Below, one piece after another: positions 19,301-27,226 of a DNA stretch of 64,000 bases; position 1 is the stretch's first letter, and each line of letters begins with the position of its first letter. This DNA comes from Moraxellaceae bacterium (lineage in GTDB: Bacteria > Pseudomonadota > Gammaproteobacteria > Pseudomonadales > Moraxellaceae). The notes under the pieces are model-generated. The model saw only the letters and a program-made list of their open reading frames with translations, did no database searches and was not told the DNA's origin. The position numbers and the translations under genes were made by a program. The DNA lies in contig JAQZBP010000004.1 in assembly GCA_029237815.1 (NCBI GenBank), forward strand, positions 1 to 64,000. The letters are read 5' to 3'.

Positions 19301-20269
19301 GCCGGCGGCAGCGATTGCCAGGTGATCATCGATCCCGCCGCGGTCGCGCCGGGCGTGTACACCATCACGGTCGGCGTCACCGACGGCAGCTTCACCGTGA
19401 ACCGCAGCATCGACATCGCGCTGGCCGGCGGCAACGCGCCCGTGCTCTCCGGCGACGATACCGACGGCGACGGCGTCACCAACGACGTCGAGATGGCGGT
19501 CGATGCCAACGGCAACGGCCTGCTCGACTATTTGGACGTTACCGGCAGCGATTCGCCGGAATCCATCCAGCTCAGCCTGGGCGCCAGCAGCCTGCCGCTG
19601 ATGGCCGTTACCGACAGTGGCCTGCGCCTCCTGGCCGGCACCTTTGCGATGGCGGCGCAGGCTACGACGCAGGCCGGCATCCAGGTGTACGAGTCGCAGA
19701 TCGGCTCCGGCGCCACGCCTGTCATCGACACGAACTTCGCCGCCATCGGCGCGCTCTACGACTTCGCCGTGAGCGGCCTCGGCGCGACCACGACCACCGC
19801 CCACGTCGTGCTGCCGATGACCGTGGTGCTACTCGACAACACGCGCTGGCGCGTGCTCGGCGCCAATGGCAAGTGGAGGGACTTCACGGGTGCCGGCACC
19901 GGCGGCTTTGCCGACTCGCCGGTCGGTGCCGTCACCGGCGGTGCGGGTTCGGGCAGTGGCGATGCGCTGCTGTCCGCACCGCGCAACGACGACGGTTCCT
20001 GCCCGTTGCCGCAGGACCCGGCCTACACCCGCGGCCTCACCGCCGGCAATGCCTGCGTGCAGATGGTGGTCACCGATGGCGGTCCCAACGACGCCGACGG
20101 CGAGGTCAACGGCAGCGTGCGCGTGACCGCCGCCCCGACCGTGCCGCGTGACGAGATCGCCGCGGTAATCCCCGACGACAGCCAGAGCGGCGGCAGTGCC
20201 GACTTCTGGACCCTGATGCTGCTGGCGCTGGCCATGCTCGCATTCCGCCGCAAGGAGCAGGTGCAATGA
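16337..20269 (+). CDS. Giant exported mono-heme, cadherin-like repeat protein with choice-of-anchor U domain and C-terminal sorting tail
   Basis: A 1310-residue secreted protein. A signal peptide is followed by a cytochrome-c-like module: heme motif CTGCH (C46, C49, H50), a likely distal Met97 in RMPQG, and a closing helix ending LSTWIANGKV. Then come a fibronectin-like segment and at least three cadherin/He_PIG-type repeats (TVTPVNDQPALA, NVGPTLGVVSNQTVNEDATL, TAVNDAPVVAA). Thrombospondin type 3-like calcium loops follow near residue 650 (DNCAATANADQLNTDGDGEG). The last 230 residues look like a choice-of-anchor U domain (NACVQMVVTDGGPNDADGE). The C-terminus is tripartite: GGSADFW, a hydrophobic helix, then FRRKEQVQ, like GlyGly-CTERM/PEP-CTERM sorting signals. 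GGAGGAA precedes the ATG. Its stop overlaps the next start (ATGA). Combining heme and adhesin modules is unusual; function unknown. Confidence 0.85.
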   Translation: MSSRIVAWAVLAACLFTGGAARATVTYDGTDGVAANFFDNNSQGACTGCHVGTPDIYYQNVVLDTYARAVTYASMALNAADWNDGVYDGEVAGNWRMPQGAAAQVTEAELTLLSTWIANGKVQNALPTVSGLSTGAAARYTRTLSVSTLNDNGADTSYVVEWRIVGAPSYTSSATYYTIAASSAATTVSTDSATWTGGGLTTKSISHSATGLTCGSNYEFRVRGVRSGSTVTTTSATAFSTSACPTVSSVTGTTTLTEDQAFSVTYNGNTGVNSWSLVGAPTGMTIGAATGVMSWSAANTPDSPTSNTTYNFSVRVGDGTSTTDYAASVTVTPVNDQPALATIPDNTATKNSPFSYTLGTYASDVDDANNGTALTWTLVSAPAWLSLSTTGVLSGTPGDTALASESVTVRLEDGKENGTVAVEDTFLITVSGTNVGPTLGVVSNQTVNEDATLTLNAGALVTDPDDANNGTGALVWSLSGQPTGMAVSNVGVISWTPTQASLDAGSPQTDKVYSNITVQVADGGENAALAASRTFSVTVTAVNDAPVVAAITDRTTSASSIPSFTASATDEDNAANTLTWSISSTPQAPTVATLTGMSIVATGATRGQISWSGTGANVPGTWTVTVTATDPQGSPLAGSTTFDFTIEDDDSDGVEDYSDNCAATANADQLNTDGDGEGDACDLDDDNDSLPDTVETDNGYSTTVAQDHGTLDKDGDGLTNLDEYTACGGDTSCTSISNDSVAPVVTPVAVADVTASGYLTPVDLNASATDAPDGVIVPNIYSVDGVVVYGAPDPYLFRPGAHEIVWEAYDNAGNRGTAAQTVNVKPLVTMGGSQVIGAGQTAYVPVRLIGTAPSYPVVVTFNASGASAGVDYTIAASSVQFDSPDTLQYIAVDVIDHGAAADKDLVLTLSGVTGDAVLADASQISYRLRLTMLPAPPEARLQVSQSGEIRPVVYADDGSFVVDALLSDPNGDLTASCDSWTAPGLVVGAGGSDCQVIIDPAAVAPGVYTITVGVTDGSFTVNRSIDIALAGGNAPVLSGDDTDGDGVTNDVEMAVDANGNGLLDYLDVTGSDSPESIQLSLGASSLPLMAVTDSGLRLLAGTFAMAAQATTQAGIQVYESQIGSGATPVIDTNFAAIGALYDFAVSGLGATTTTAHVVLPMTVVLLDNTRWRVLGANGKWRDFTGAGTGGFADSPVGAVTGGAGSGSGDALLSAPRNDDGSCPLPQDPAYTRGLTAGNACVQMVVTDGGPNDADGEVNGSVRVTAAPTVPRDEIAAVIPDDSQSGGSADFWTLMLLALAMLAFRRKEQVQ

Positions 20270-21159
20270 AATTGTGGAATCAACAGGGACGACTGGCGGC
20301 GGCGCTGCTGGTGCTGGCGACGGCTGACGCGCACGCCATCGAGTGGTTCGTCGATGGCGAGCTCACCGCGACCCAGGACAGCAACGTCAGCCGCGCCGAG
20401 CGCGAGCGCGACATCATTGCCGACGAAAGCGTGCTGGCCGCGGCCGGCGTCGTGCTGGCCGCGGAGCCGACCTTCTCCACGTCGCTGAGCCTGCGCGGCT
20501 TTGCCGAGGCGGAAGCCTTCAACGAGACCGACACGCTCAACCGCACGACCACCGGCGGCCAGCTGACGGGCCGCTGGCAGCCGACGTCCGGTTATCGCGC
20601 GCCGCTGCTGCAGGCGGTGTTCACCGGCCAGGTCGACGACTACGACGTGACGCAGCGCGACAGCCTCGTGTACTCCGCGCAGCTGTTCGCCTCGCAGCGC
20701 GCCAACGACCGCATCATGCTGTCCTATGGCGTGGAGGCGGTGGAGCGACGCTCCGACGGCACCGTTTTCGACACCACGCACGGCCGCGCCTTCATCAGCG
20801 CGGACTTCGAGCTGGATCCGAAGTGGAACGCCTACAGCTCGTTCAGCCACCTGCGCGGCGACACCTTCTCGTCGGCGCAGTTCAGCTTCTGCAACGGCGC
20901 GGTCGCCAACGACATCTTCGGCCTGATCAACGCCAGCGAAGCGCTGGAAAGCGACGTCGCCTTCAACGAGGTCTACTGCGGCAGCTGGATCACCTACCGC
21001 ATCAAGGCGGTGACGAACGCGCTGACGGTGGGCCTCAACCACGGCTTCAACCACAGCCTCTCCGCCGACATTTCCGTGCAGGGCGTGCAGGTGATGGGCA
21101 AGGGTGACAACGATTACGACCGCGTGCTCGTGCGCGCGGGTCTGCTGGCGAGATTCTGA
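20266..21159 (+). CDS. Putative small outer-membrane beta-barrel protein
   Basis: A 297-residue exported protein. The signal peptide ends at about ADAHA-24. The rest is a series of alternating amphipathic strands with many aromatic residues at strand ends, and the protein finishes in ...VLVRAGLLARF, a C-terminal Phe as expected for Bam-inserted barrels. Two cysteines (SFCNGAV and VYCGSW) could form a loop disulfide. I do not recognise a named family. It starts within the stop codon of the heme-adhesin gene (4-bp overlap) and ends 2 bp before the tri-heme lipoprotein. The three products are therefore almost certainly made together and may form one surface complex. Confidence 0.7.
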   Translation: MKLWNQQGRLAAALLVLATADAHAIEWFVDGELTATQDSNVSRAERERDIIADESVLAAAGVVLAAEPTFSTSLSLRGFAEAEAFNETDTLNRTTTGGQLTGRWQPTSGYRAPLLQAVFTGQVDDYDVTQRDSLVYSAQLFASQRANDRIMLSYGVEAVERRSDGTVFDTTHGRAFISADFELDPKWNAYSSFSHLRGDTFSSAQFSFCNGAVANDIFGLINASEALESDVAFNEVYCGSWITYRIKAVTNALTVGLNHGFNHSLSADISVQGVQVMGKGDNDYDRVLVRAGLLARF

Positions 21160-21161
21160 TC

Positions 21162-23327
21162 ATGCGCATGAATGCAATCCTGGGCCTGGGACTGGCCTTC
21201 CTGCTCGCCGGCTGCGTCGGCGACGAGGACACCACGGTGACGCCGGCGACCCTGCCGGCTGACGTGCCCGACTCCTTCCTGACCTATCCCAACACCATCG
21301 CCAGCCTCGGCGCCGGCACCTACGATCTCGAGATCGGCGCCGCCTCCGGCGCAGCCGCCGGCAGCTATCGCCTTCAGGTCACCTACGACGACGGCCGCCA
21401 GGAAATCCTGGAGGGCAGCTGGGGCGCGGGCAGCAGCGATGTCCGCACCGGCGCCATCGTGCTGGCGCGTGCCGGCGGCCTCACGGTCGCGGAACTCACC
21501 AGCACCACGACCCGTCTCGTGCTGAAGCGCAATGGCCAGGTGGTGGCCTCCGGTACCGACGCCATCGACCTGCCGCTCACGCAGATCAGCTCCGCCACGT
21601 ATGCGCAGGCCTATTACGACGCCGTGGACCCGCAGCAGGAGCGCAACACACTGGAGAAGTGGAAGCAGCGCAACGGCTTCTACCAGAACGACCCGGCCAT
21701 CAGGATCACGCACATCGTGTTCCGCGATGCGCTCGACCTCGGCTATGGCCGCGACATGTACGTGCTGAAGAACAGTAATACCGGCCGCATGGCCTTCATG
21801 GTGAACAATTACATCGTGGCCCTGCAGCCCGGCAGCAGCGTGAACTACGGCCCGCTCAACGTGGACGCGGCGATCTCCGGCGACAAGCGCTACTTCAAGG
21901 GCACCAACGCCATCGAGTTCAGCCCCGCCAACGAGGACAGCACCAGTCCCAACGGCGACATGAAGATCACCAAGTTCTTCACCTTCGATTCCAGCGGCAA
22001 CCGTCTCACCTCGGCCGACCTCGACGGCCGCGGCGTGAAGCACATGCCCGGCATGTGCTGGGCCTGCCACGGCGGCCAGACCATGCCGCTCGACGAGAAC
22101 GGCAAGTTCCAGGCAATCTCGCTGCGCAGCGCCAAATACAACATCCTCGGCGTGGCGGAGTTCGAGTACTCGCTGCAGGACGGTTACCACCGCGACCAGA
22201 TGGAAGACGACTTCCGCCTCGTCAACAGCTACGTGAAGGAAAGCTACGAGGTCATGCAGGCGCGCGACATCGGCAACACTGCGAATGGCCACGGCAAATG
22301 GGCGGCGGACTACGGCCTCGAACTCGTGAACGGCCGCTATAACGGCGATTTCACCCAGGGCCGCTATCAGGACGACTTTGTCCCGAGCGGCTGGCAGAAC
22401 GGACCCGGCCAGGAAAACGCCGAGCTGCTCTTCAAGCGCGTGGTCGGCCCCCACTGCACCGCCTGCCATTCGTTGCAGGGGCGCGAGGCCGCCGGTCCCG
22501 ACAGCGCGGCCAACCTCGGCCTCGCCATCAATTTCTCCTCGTATACCAAGTTCATGGCTTACCGCAGCCGCATCGCCGACTACGTGTACCGGCGCGGCAT
22601 CATGCCGATGTCGCTGCGCAACTTCGAAAACTTCTGGGAGGATCCGGAGGGCGCGCCTTCCATCCTCGCCGCGGCACTGGCCGACCCGACGCTCTTCCAC
22701 AACGGCAAGGTGGTCCAGCCGGGCCGTCCGGTGGCGCGCATCGGTGCCAGCCGCACGGTGCGCTCGCCGGTGCAGCTCGACGCCACTGCCAGCTCCTTCG
22801 CGAAGACCTATCGCTGGAGCGCCAGCTCGCCTGCGGTGGTGTTCAGCGACGCCACCTCGGCACGCCCGCTCATGACGGCGCCCGACGGCAGCTACACGCT
22901 CACGCTCACGGTGACGAATTCGAAAGGCAGTGACACCGAGACCGTCGTCTATACGGTGGACAGCGCCGGCGCGGACCAGGCGGCGCTGACGTTCGAGGAC
23001 GATATCCGGCCCATCCTGGAGTCCAATAGCTGCACCAGTTGCCACAGCAGCAGCAATCCCGGTGCGCTCAACGGCATCCCGGTGTTCTGGTCCAATGAGG
23101 TCGATGCCGGCGGCATCAAGCTTTACCAGCGTGTGCTGACTCGCATCGATCTCGACGATCCGGAAAACAGCCGCCTGCTGCAGCGCCCGACCAGCCTCAC
23201 GCATGGTGGCGGGATGCTCATCAACACAGCCACGCCCTCCGGCCTCGCCGACTACAACACCATCCTGAACTGGATCCGCGAGGGCGCCGTGTGCGGCACG
23301 GACGCCTCCATCGGGTGTCCGCAGTAA
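21162..23327 (+). CDS. Tri-heme c-type cytochrome lipoprotein with PKD-like domain
   Basis: A 721-residue lipoprotein (lipobox LLAGC, Cys near residue 20). It carries three CxxCH heme-attachment motifs: CWACH (C299-H303), CTACH (C432-H436) and CTSCH (C624-H628). Residues about 525-605 look like a PKD/Ig-like fold (PVQLDATASSFAKTYRWSA... TLTVTNSKG) placed between hemes two and three. The C-terminal part with the third heme resembles the cytochrome modules found fused to large surface proteins (DDIRPILESNSCTSCHS). The N-terminal 280 residues match nothing I can name. Co-transcription with a mono-heme surface protein and a barrel suggests electron transfer or redox chemistry at the outer membrane; this is inference. 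A very strong terminator follows 12 bp after the stop. Confidence 0.82.
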   Translation: MRMNAILGLGLAFLLAGCVGDEDTTVTPATLPADVPDSFLTYPNTIASLGAGTYDLEIGAASGAAAGSYRLQVTYDDGRQEILEGSWGAGSSDVRTGAIVLARAGGLTVAELTSTTTRLVLKRNGQVVASGTDAIDLPLTQISSATYAQAYYDAVDPQQERNTLEKWKQRNGFYQNDPAIRITHIVFRDALDLGYGRDMYVLKNSNTGRMAFMVNNYIVALQPGSSVNYGPLNVDAAISGDKRYFKGTNAIEFSPANEDSTSPNGDMKITKFFTFDSSGNRLTSADLDGRGVKHMPGMCWACHGGQTMPLDENGKFQAISLRSAKYNILGVAEFEYSLQDGYHRDQMEDDFRLVNSYVKESYEVMQARDIGNTANGHGKWAADYGLELVNGRYNGDFTQGRYQDDFVPSGWQNGPGQENAELLFKRVVGPHCTACHSLQGREAAGPDSAANLGLAINFSSYTKFMAYRSRIADYVYRRGIMPMSLRNFENFWEDPEGAPSILAAALADPTLFHNGKVVQPGRPVARIGASRTVRSPVQLDATASSFAKTYRWSASSPAVVFSDATSARPLMTAPDGSYTLTLTVTNSKGSDTETVVYTVDSAGADQAALTFEDDIRPILESNSCTSCHSSSNPGALNGIPVFWSNEVDAGGIKLYQRVLTRIDLDDPENSRLLQRPTSLTHGGGMLINTATPSGLADYNTILNWIREGAVCGTDASIGCPQ

Positions 23328-23339
23328 GGGCGCCGCAAC

Positions 23340-23373
23340 AAAGATAAAGGCCGCGAATGCGGCCTTTATCTTT
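23340..23373. terminator. Strong bidirectional intrinsic terminator
   Basis: A perfect 15-bp stem (AAAGATAAAGGCCGC / GCGGCCTTTATCTTT) with a GAAT tetraloop lies between two convergent genes. Confidence 0.92.
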
Positions 23374-23391
23374 GGGCTCTGGCGCGGCGGA

Positions 23392-23880
23392 TCAGAAGAT
23401 CAGGCCGACGCCCGCCTGGAAGTTATCGAAGCGCGGCTCGTCGTGGTATTCCTCGCCGGCAAAGGAGAAGGTCAGCCGCGAACCGAAGCTCTGGTTGTAG
23501 CGGTTCTGCTTGCGGTTGGTGAAGAAGTCGATCATGCGCGAAACATTGATGTCGGTGCGCACGCGGGTCAGCGAGCCTTCCGTGCCGTGGCCGTACTGCA
23601 ATTGCACGAGGCCGGAGAGGCCGACGCCGACATAGGCATTGCTGACGTGGTCGTCATAGTGCTTGTAGGAGACGCCGCCGTTCAGAAAGATGTGGATGTA
23701 GTTGACGTCGAGGAAGGTCGCGGTGCCCTCGCTGCTCGCTTTCTGACGGCTGTGCGCCTGGCCGATGCTGAGCACGGTGCCTTTCAGCACTTCGGGGTTG
23801 ATGCCCTCGGCGCGGGCGACGGGGGAGACAGCGGGGAGGCAAAGCAGCAGGGCCGCAAGGGCCGTTCCTCGAAAGCGCAT
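23392..23880 (-). CDS. Small exported, probably outer-membrane, protein of unknown function
   Basis: A 162-residue protein with a clear signal peptide (MRFRGTALAALLLCLPAVSP..., cleavage near ARA-24). The mature part is rich in alternating hydrophobic strands with Tyr/Phe/His (FLDVNYIHIFLNGGVSYKHY, YVGVGLSGLVQLQYGHG, RLTFSFAGEEYHDEP) and ends in ...GVGLIF. This fits an eight-stranded OmpW/OmpA-like small barrel, but I do not recognise the family. The ATG at 23880 is preferred because GAGG lies six bases upstream; an ATG at 23892 in frame lacks a good site. It is single, facing away from the antiporter gene. Confidence 0.65.
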   Translation of the reverse strand: MRFRGTALAALLLCLPAVSPVARAEGINPEVLKGTVLSIGQAHSRQKASSEGTATFLDVNYIHIFLNGGVSYKHYDDHVSNAYVGVGLSGLVQLQYGHGTEGSLTRVRTDINVSRMIDFFTNRKQNRYNQSFGSRLTFSFAGEEYHDEPRFDNFQAGVGLIF

Positions 23881-24040
23881 GGCAGACCTCATTTATGGTT
23901 CTTGTCCCTGTGGCGTGTATCCGTCCGCGGCAGCGCACGCGGCTCCTGGGCCGGGATTATGCCCCGTTTGCCCTACTGCGACCATGCCGGCCCCCGCAGG
24001 GGGTGTGCTAAAAAGGGGCGTCAGCCGTCAGGACAGTTTC

Positions 24041-25204
24041 ATGGAATCCCTTTCGTTCGCCTTTTTCCTCATTTTTGCCGGGGCCGCGGTGCTCGCCACC
24101 CTGGCGCTCTACAGCCGCCAGCCGCTGCTCATGGCGTATATCGTCCTCGGCATGCTGATCGGACCCTACGGCCTTGCCCTCGTCACCGATGTCGACGCGC
24201 TGCAGCAGATGGCCAGCATCGGCATCATGTTCCTGCTCTTCCTGCTCGGCCTCGACATGCAGCCCTCGGCGCTGCTGGCCGTGCTGCGCCAGGCGTCCTG
24301 GGTGACGGTGCTGTCCAGCCTGGTGTTCTTCGCCATGGGCTACGGCGTGGCCGCGGCCTTCGGCTTCACCGGACGCGAATGCCTGATTGTGGGGCTCGCG
24401 GTGATCAACTCCAGCACCATCATCGGCCTCAAGCTGCTGCCCACCACGGTGCTGCACCACAAGCACATGGGCGAGCTCATGATCGGCCTGCTGCTGGTGC
24501 AGGACTTCATTGCGCTGTTCATCCTGATCGCGCTCTCGGCCATGGCAGAGGGCGGCGCCAGCGGCCTGATGCTGGTCCGGGTGCTGGCGGGGCTGCCGGT
24601 GCTGGTGCTGGTCGCCTGGCTGCTGGTGCGCGAGGTCCTGGTGCGGCTCTATGCGCGCTTCGACCGCTTCCAGGAGTATCTCTTCCTGATGACCATCGGC
24701 TGGTGCCTCGGCATCGCCCAGCTCGCCCACCTGTTCGGGCTCTCCGCCGAAACCGGGGCCTTCATTGCCGGTATCACGCTGGCCAGCCACCCGGTGTCGC
24801 AATACCTCGCGCTGCAGCTGCGACCGTTACGCGATTTCTTCCTGATCCTGTTCTTCGTCGCGCTCGGGGCGAGCTTCGATACCGGCCTGCTGGCGAAGAT
24901 CTGGCTGCCCTCGATGCTGCTGACGCTGCTGGTGGTGGCGGTAAAACCCGCGGTGTTCCGGCTCCTGCTGGGACGTTTCAGCGAAGAGCCCCGCCTGGCC
25001 TGGGACGTGGGCTTCCGTCTCGGCCAGATCAGCGAGTTCTCGCTGCTCATCGCCTTCCTGGCACTGGGGCTCAAGCTGATCGGACCGGAAGCGGCGCATG
25101 TGATCGAGGCCACGGCGATCCTGACCTTCGTGATCTCGTCCTATATCGTGGTGTTCAACTATCCCAACCCGATCGCCGTCTCGGAGCGCCTGCGCCGCGA
25201 CTGA
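24041..25204 (+). CDS. Kef-type cation:proton antiporter (CPA2), no RCK domain
   Basis: A 387-residue inner-membrane antiporter that should exchange K+ or Na+ for H+. About 12 TM helices are visible, beginning SLSFAFFLIFAGAAVLATLALYSRQ (first helices only) with the conserved YIVLGMLIGPYGLAL. The CPA2 motifs GIMFLLFLLGLDMQ and LSAETGAFIAGITLA (GAFIAG core) and the late GLGQISEFSLL-like RLGQISEFSLLIAF are present. The chain stops right after the last helix, so the cytoplasmic TrkA-N/RCK regulatory domain of KefB/KefC is missing. It is the short form, and any regulation would have to come in trans. The start at 24041 fits the family N-terminus although the ribosome site is weak. REP-like sequence and a terminator follow. 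Confidence 0.88.
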   Translation: MESLSFAFFLIFAGAAVLATLALYSRQPLLMAYIVLGMLIGPYGLALVTDVDALQQMASIGIMFLLFLLGLDMQPSALLAVLRQASWVTVLSSLVFFAMGYGVAAAFGFTGRECLIVGLAVINSSTIIGLKLLPTTVLHHKHMGELMIGLLLVQDFIALFILIALSAMAEGGASGLMLVRVLAGLPVLVLVAWLLVREVLVRLYARFDRFQEYLFLMTIGWCLGIAQLAHLFGLSAETGAFIAGITLASHPVSQYLALQLRPLRDFFLILFFVALGASFDTGLLAKIWLPSMLLTLLVVAVKPAVFRLLLGRFSEEPRLAWDVGFRLGQISEFSLLIAFLALGLKLIGPEAAHVIEATAILTFVISSYIVVFNYPNPIAVSERLRRD

Positions 25205-25209
25205 CGCTG

Positions 25210-25285
25210 GTCGGGCCTCGGCCCGACAGTTCCTGCGGGGCGTGGTTCAGCCCGTCGGTCCCCGCAGGCCGGGTGCTAGCCCGAC
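25210..25285. repeat. REP-like palindromic intergenic element, copy 1
   Basis: Just after the antiporter stop are nested palindromes: GTCGGGC-CTCG-GCCCGAC (25210-25227), then CCTGCGGGG...CCCCGCAGG (25232-25268) and a GGG...CCCGAC arm to 25285. The last 27 bp match a copy at 28471-28497 at 21 of 27 positions. There is no T run, so it is not a simple terminator. Confidence 0.55.
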
Positions 25286-25300
25286 GCCACGCCCATCATG

Positions 25301-25327
25301 AAAAAAGCCGGCATTCGCCGGCTTTTT
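25301..25327. terminator. Bidirectional terminator between the antiporter and corA
   Basis: An 11-bp perfect stem AAAAAGCCGGC / GCCGGCTTTTT with an ATTC loop lies between convergent genes. Confidence 0.92.
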
Positions 25328-25348
25328 CTTTCCCTGCACAAGAAGCCC

Positions 25349-26299
25349 TCAGAGCCAGTTCTTCTTGCGGAACCAGAGGTAGGGCGCCACTGCCGAGGCC
25401 AGCATGAGCAGCAGCGCCCAGGGATAGCCCAGCTGCCATTTCAGCTCCGGCATCATCTCGAAGTTCATGCCGTAGACGCTGGCGATCATGGTCGGCGGCA
25501 GGAACACCACCGAGGCCACCGAGAAGATCTTGATGATCTTGTTCTGGTTGACGTTGATGAAGCCGAGCGTGGTGTCGAGCAGGAACTTGATCTTGTCGAA
25601 GAGGAAGCTCGTGCTCGCGATCAGCGACTCGGAGTCGCGGATGATGTCGCGCAGGCGGTCGCTCTGCTCGGCGTTCAGTATGCCCGAGCGCAGCAGCAGG
25701 TAGAGCATGCGCTGCAGGTCGACCATCGAGACGCGCACCTTGCCGTTGATGTCTTCCTGCTGGGCGAGGTCGGTCAGCACCGCCTCGTTGTCGTCGTGCT
25801 CGGCATTGCCCAGCACCTGACGGCTGGTCTTCTCGAGGTCGGCGGCGATGCGCTCGACGATGTCGGCGAGGTTCTCCACCTTGGTTTCGAACAGGCCGAG
25901 CATGATGGACTTGGAGTTGGTCAGCGTGATCAGGCCCTTGCGCGCGCGCAGGCGGAACAGGCGGAAGGCGGCAAGCTCCTCTTCGCGCAGGGTGAATAGG
26001 CGATCGCCGTTGAATACGAAGGCGGCGGAGATGTTCTCCGAGTTCTCGTCGGCGTAGTTCAGGAAATAGGAGCTGATATGCAGGCCGAACTCGTTCTCAT
26101 AAAAGCGGGAGGTGGCCTCGATCTCGTAGATGTCGTCGATCGTCGGCAGTTCCTGACCGTAGGCCTCCTGCAGCCACTGGCGTTCTTCTTCGGTGGGGGC
26201 AATCGCATCCACCCAGATCACCTCGGTCGCGAGGTCGGTGGCGGCGTTGATGGCGACTTGCTCGAGAAGTCCTTTGTTCAGGGTGAAAGCCATCAGCAT
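25349..26299 (-). CDS. corA: CorA-family magnesium/divalent-metal channel
   Basis: A 316-residue inner-membrane channel for Mg2+ (or Co2+/Ni2+), working as a pentamer. The long N-terminal cytoplasmic domain with its helical funnel leads to two C-terminal helices. The selectivity motif GMN is intact at residues 277-279 (VYGMNFEMMPELKW), with the MPEL loop after it. The second helix ends in a basic, aromatic tail (YLWFRKKNWL), as expected. Length matches E. coli CorA (316). The start at 26299 has a GAGAG stretch upstream; an ATG two codons later is equally possible. It is transcribed alone, convergent with the antiporter. Confidence 0.95.
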   Translation of the reverse strand: MLMAFTLNKGLLEQVAINAATDLATEVIWVDAIAPTEEERQWLQEAYGQELPTIDDIYEIEATSRFYENEFGLHISSYFLNYADENSENISAAFVFNGDRLFTLREEELAAFRLFRLRARKGLITLTNSKSIMLGLFETKVENLADIVERIAADLEKTSRQVLGNAEHDDNEAVLTDLAQQEDINGKVRVSMVDLQRMLYLLLRSGILNAEQSDRLRDIIRDSESLIASTSFLFDKIKFLLDTTLGFINVNQNKIIKIFSVASVVFLPPTMIASVYGMNFEMMPELKWQLGYPWALLLMLASAVAPYLWFRKKNWL

Positions 26300-26475
26300 G
26301 GGGCAACACTCTCAAGGCTGTGCGGCCTTCATCTCACGAGGAAGACAGCGGAATTCTGGTTCGATAGGCGAGGTTCCTGCCGGACAGGACATGGGCTGAA
26401 AAGCGCGGCCATTCTAGCAATGCGGGCGCGGCCGCGGCCAGCGGCAACGTACTGTTTCCGCGCCCCTGCGCCGGT

Positions 26476-27180
26476 TCAGGGCGTGCGCGCCACCACCCAG
26501 AACTCGACGCCGGCGATGCCGGCCTCCTGCAGCACCCGGGCAATCTCGGCGAGCGTGGCACCGGTGGTCATCACGTCGTCCACCACGGCGACCCGGGCCG
26601 GGTGGCCGAGCGCCGCCAGCCGGCGGGCATCCACGCGGAAAGCCTGGCCGGGATTGCGGACACGCCGGGCGGCGTCGAGCGTCATCTGCGCCGCCGTCGC
26701 GCGGTGGCGCTGCAGCAGCCTTGTTTCGAGCGGCAGGCCGGCGGCCTGCGCCAGCGGCCGGGCAATCTCCAGGGCCTGGTTGTAGCCACGCTCGCCGAGG
26801 CGTCGCGTATGCAGTGGTACCGGCAGCACGAGATCGGGTAGCGGACCTGACTGGTCGAGCACGGCGTCGCGGAGCAGGCTGCCCAGCAGCGGCGCGTGGG
26901 CGAGGCGGCCGTGATATTTGAGGCCGGCGACCAGGTGGTCGACCGGGAACTCGTAGCGCAACGGCGCGATGGTCCGTTCCTGGCGCGGCAGGCGACGGTC
27001 GCAGTGCCCGCAGCAGTCCTGTCCGGCCGGCACGGGGAGGGCGCAGTAGCGGCAGGCATGGAGGTTCCAGGGCAGGTCGCCCAGGCAGTCGTCGCAAAGC
27101 GCTGCGGATGGGACGGAGGCATCGCAGAGCAGGCAGCTGTGCGGCAGGCGGGGCAGGGCAGGGCGCCATCCGTAAACCAT
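26476..27180 (-). CDS. comF: ComF-family phosphoribosyltransferase-like protein
   Basis: A 234-residue cytoplasmic protein. ComF homologues act in uptake of transforming DNA in competent species, and in others their role is unclear. Two zinc-ribbon cysteine sets open the protein (C16, C19, C29, C32 and C43, C46, C57, C60). A type I PRTase fold follows with the PRPP loop [12 protein letters not shown] (D201-G207). I start at 27180, where CGGAG lies seven bases upstream and the Cys motifs begin soon after. The frame continues 26 codons further, but that part is the biotin operator and promoter region. The start codon itself lies inside a BirA-like half-site, so comF may be under biotin control too. 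Confidence 0.88.
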   Translation of the reverse strand: MVYGWRPALPRLPHSCLLCDASVPSAALCDDCLGDLPWNLHACRYCALPVPAGQDCCGHCDRRLPRQERTIAPLRYEFPVDHLVAGLKYHGRLAHAPLLGSLLRDAVLDQSGPLPDLVLPVPLHTRRLGERGYNQALEIARPLAQAAGLPLETRLLQRHRATAAQMTLDAARRVRNPGQAFRVDARRLAALGHPARVAVVDDVMTTGATLAEIARVLQEAGIAGVEFWVVARTP

Positions 27181-27204
27181 CGCGGACTCCGTGCGGGTTG
27201 ACGG
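27170..27204. promoter_or_regulatory. BirA-like biotin operator, box 1 (17-bp spacer)
   Basis: CCGTAAACC (27170-27178) and GGTTGACGG (27196-27204) form an inverted repeat like the E. coli bio operator half-sites TTGTAAACC / GGTTTACAA. The spacer is 17 bp instead of 16, so binding may be weaker. It covers the comF start codon and the -35 of the bioB promoter. Confidence 0.6.
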
Positions 27205-27225
27205 GGCATCCGGCCCCGGTACACT
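27198..27225 (+). promoter_or_regulatory. Candidate sigma-70 promoter for bioB
   Basis: TTGACG (27198-27203), a 16-bp spacer and TACACT (27220-27225). Transcription would start near 27232, inside BirA-like box 2, which fits repression by biotinyl-AMP-bound BirA. Confidence 0.6.
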
Positions 27226-27226
27226 G

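Noticed and set aside
17765..19804. Minus-strand open frame (679 codons) opposite the cadherin-repeat protein
   Set aside because: Reflects the repeat composition of the sense gene; no plausible start, domain or promoter.
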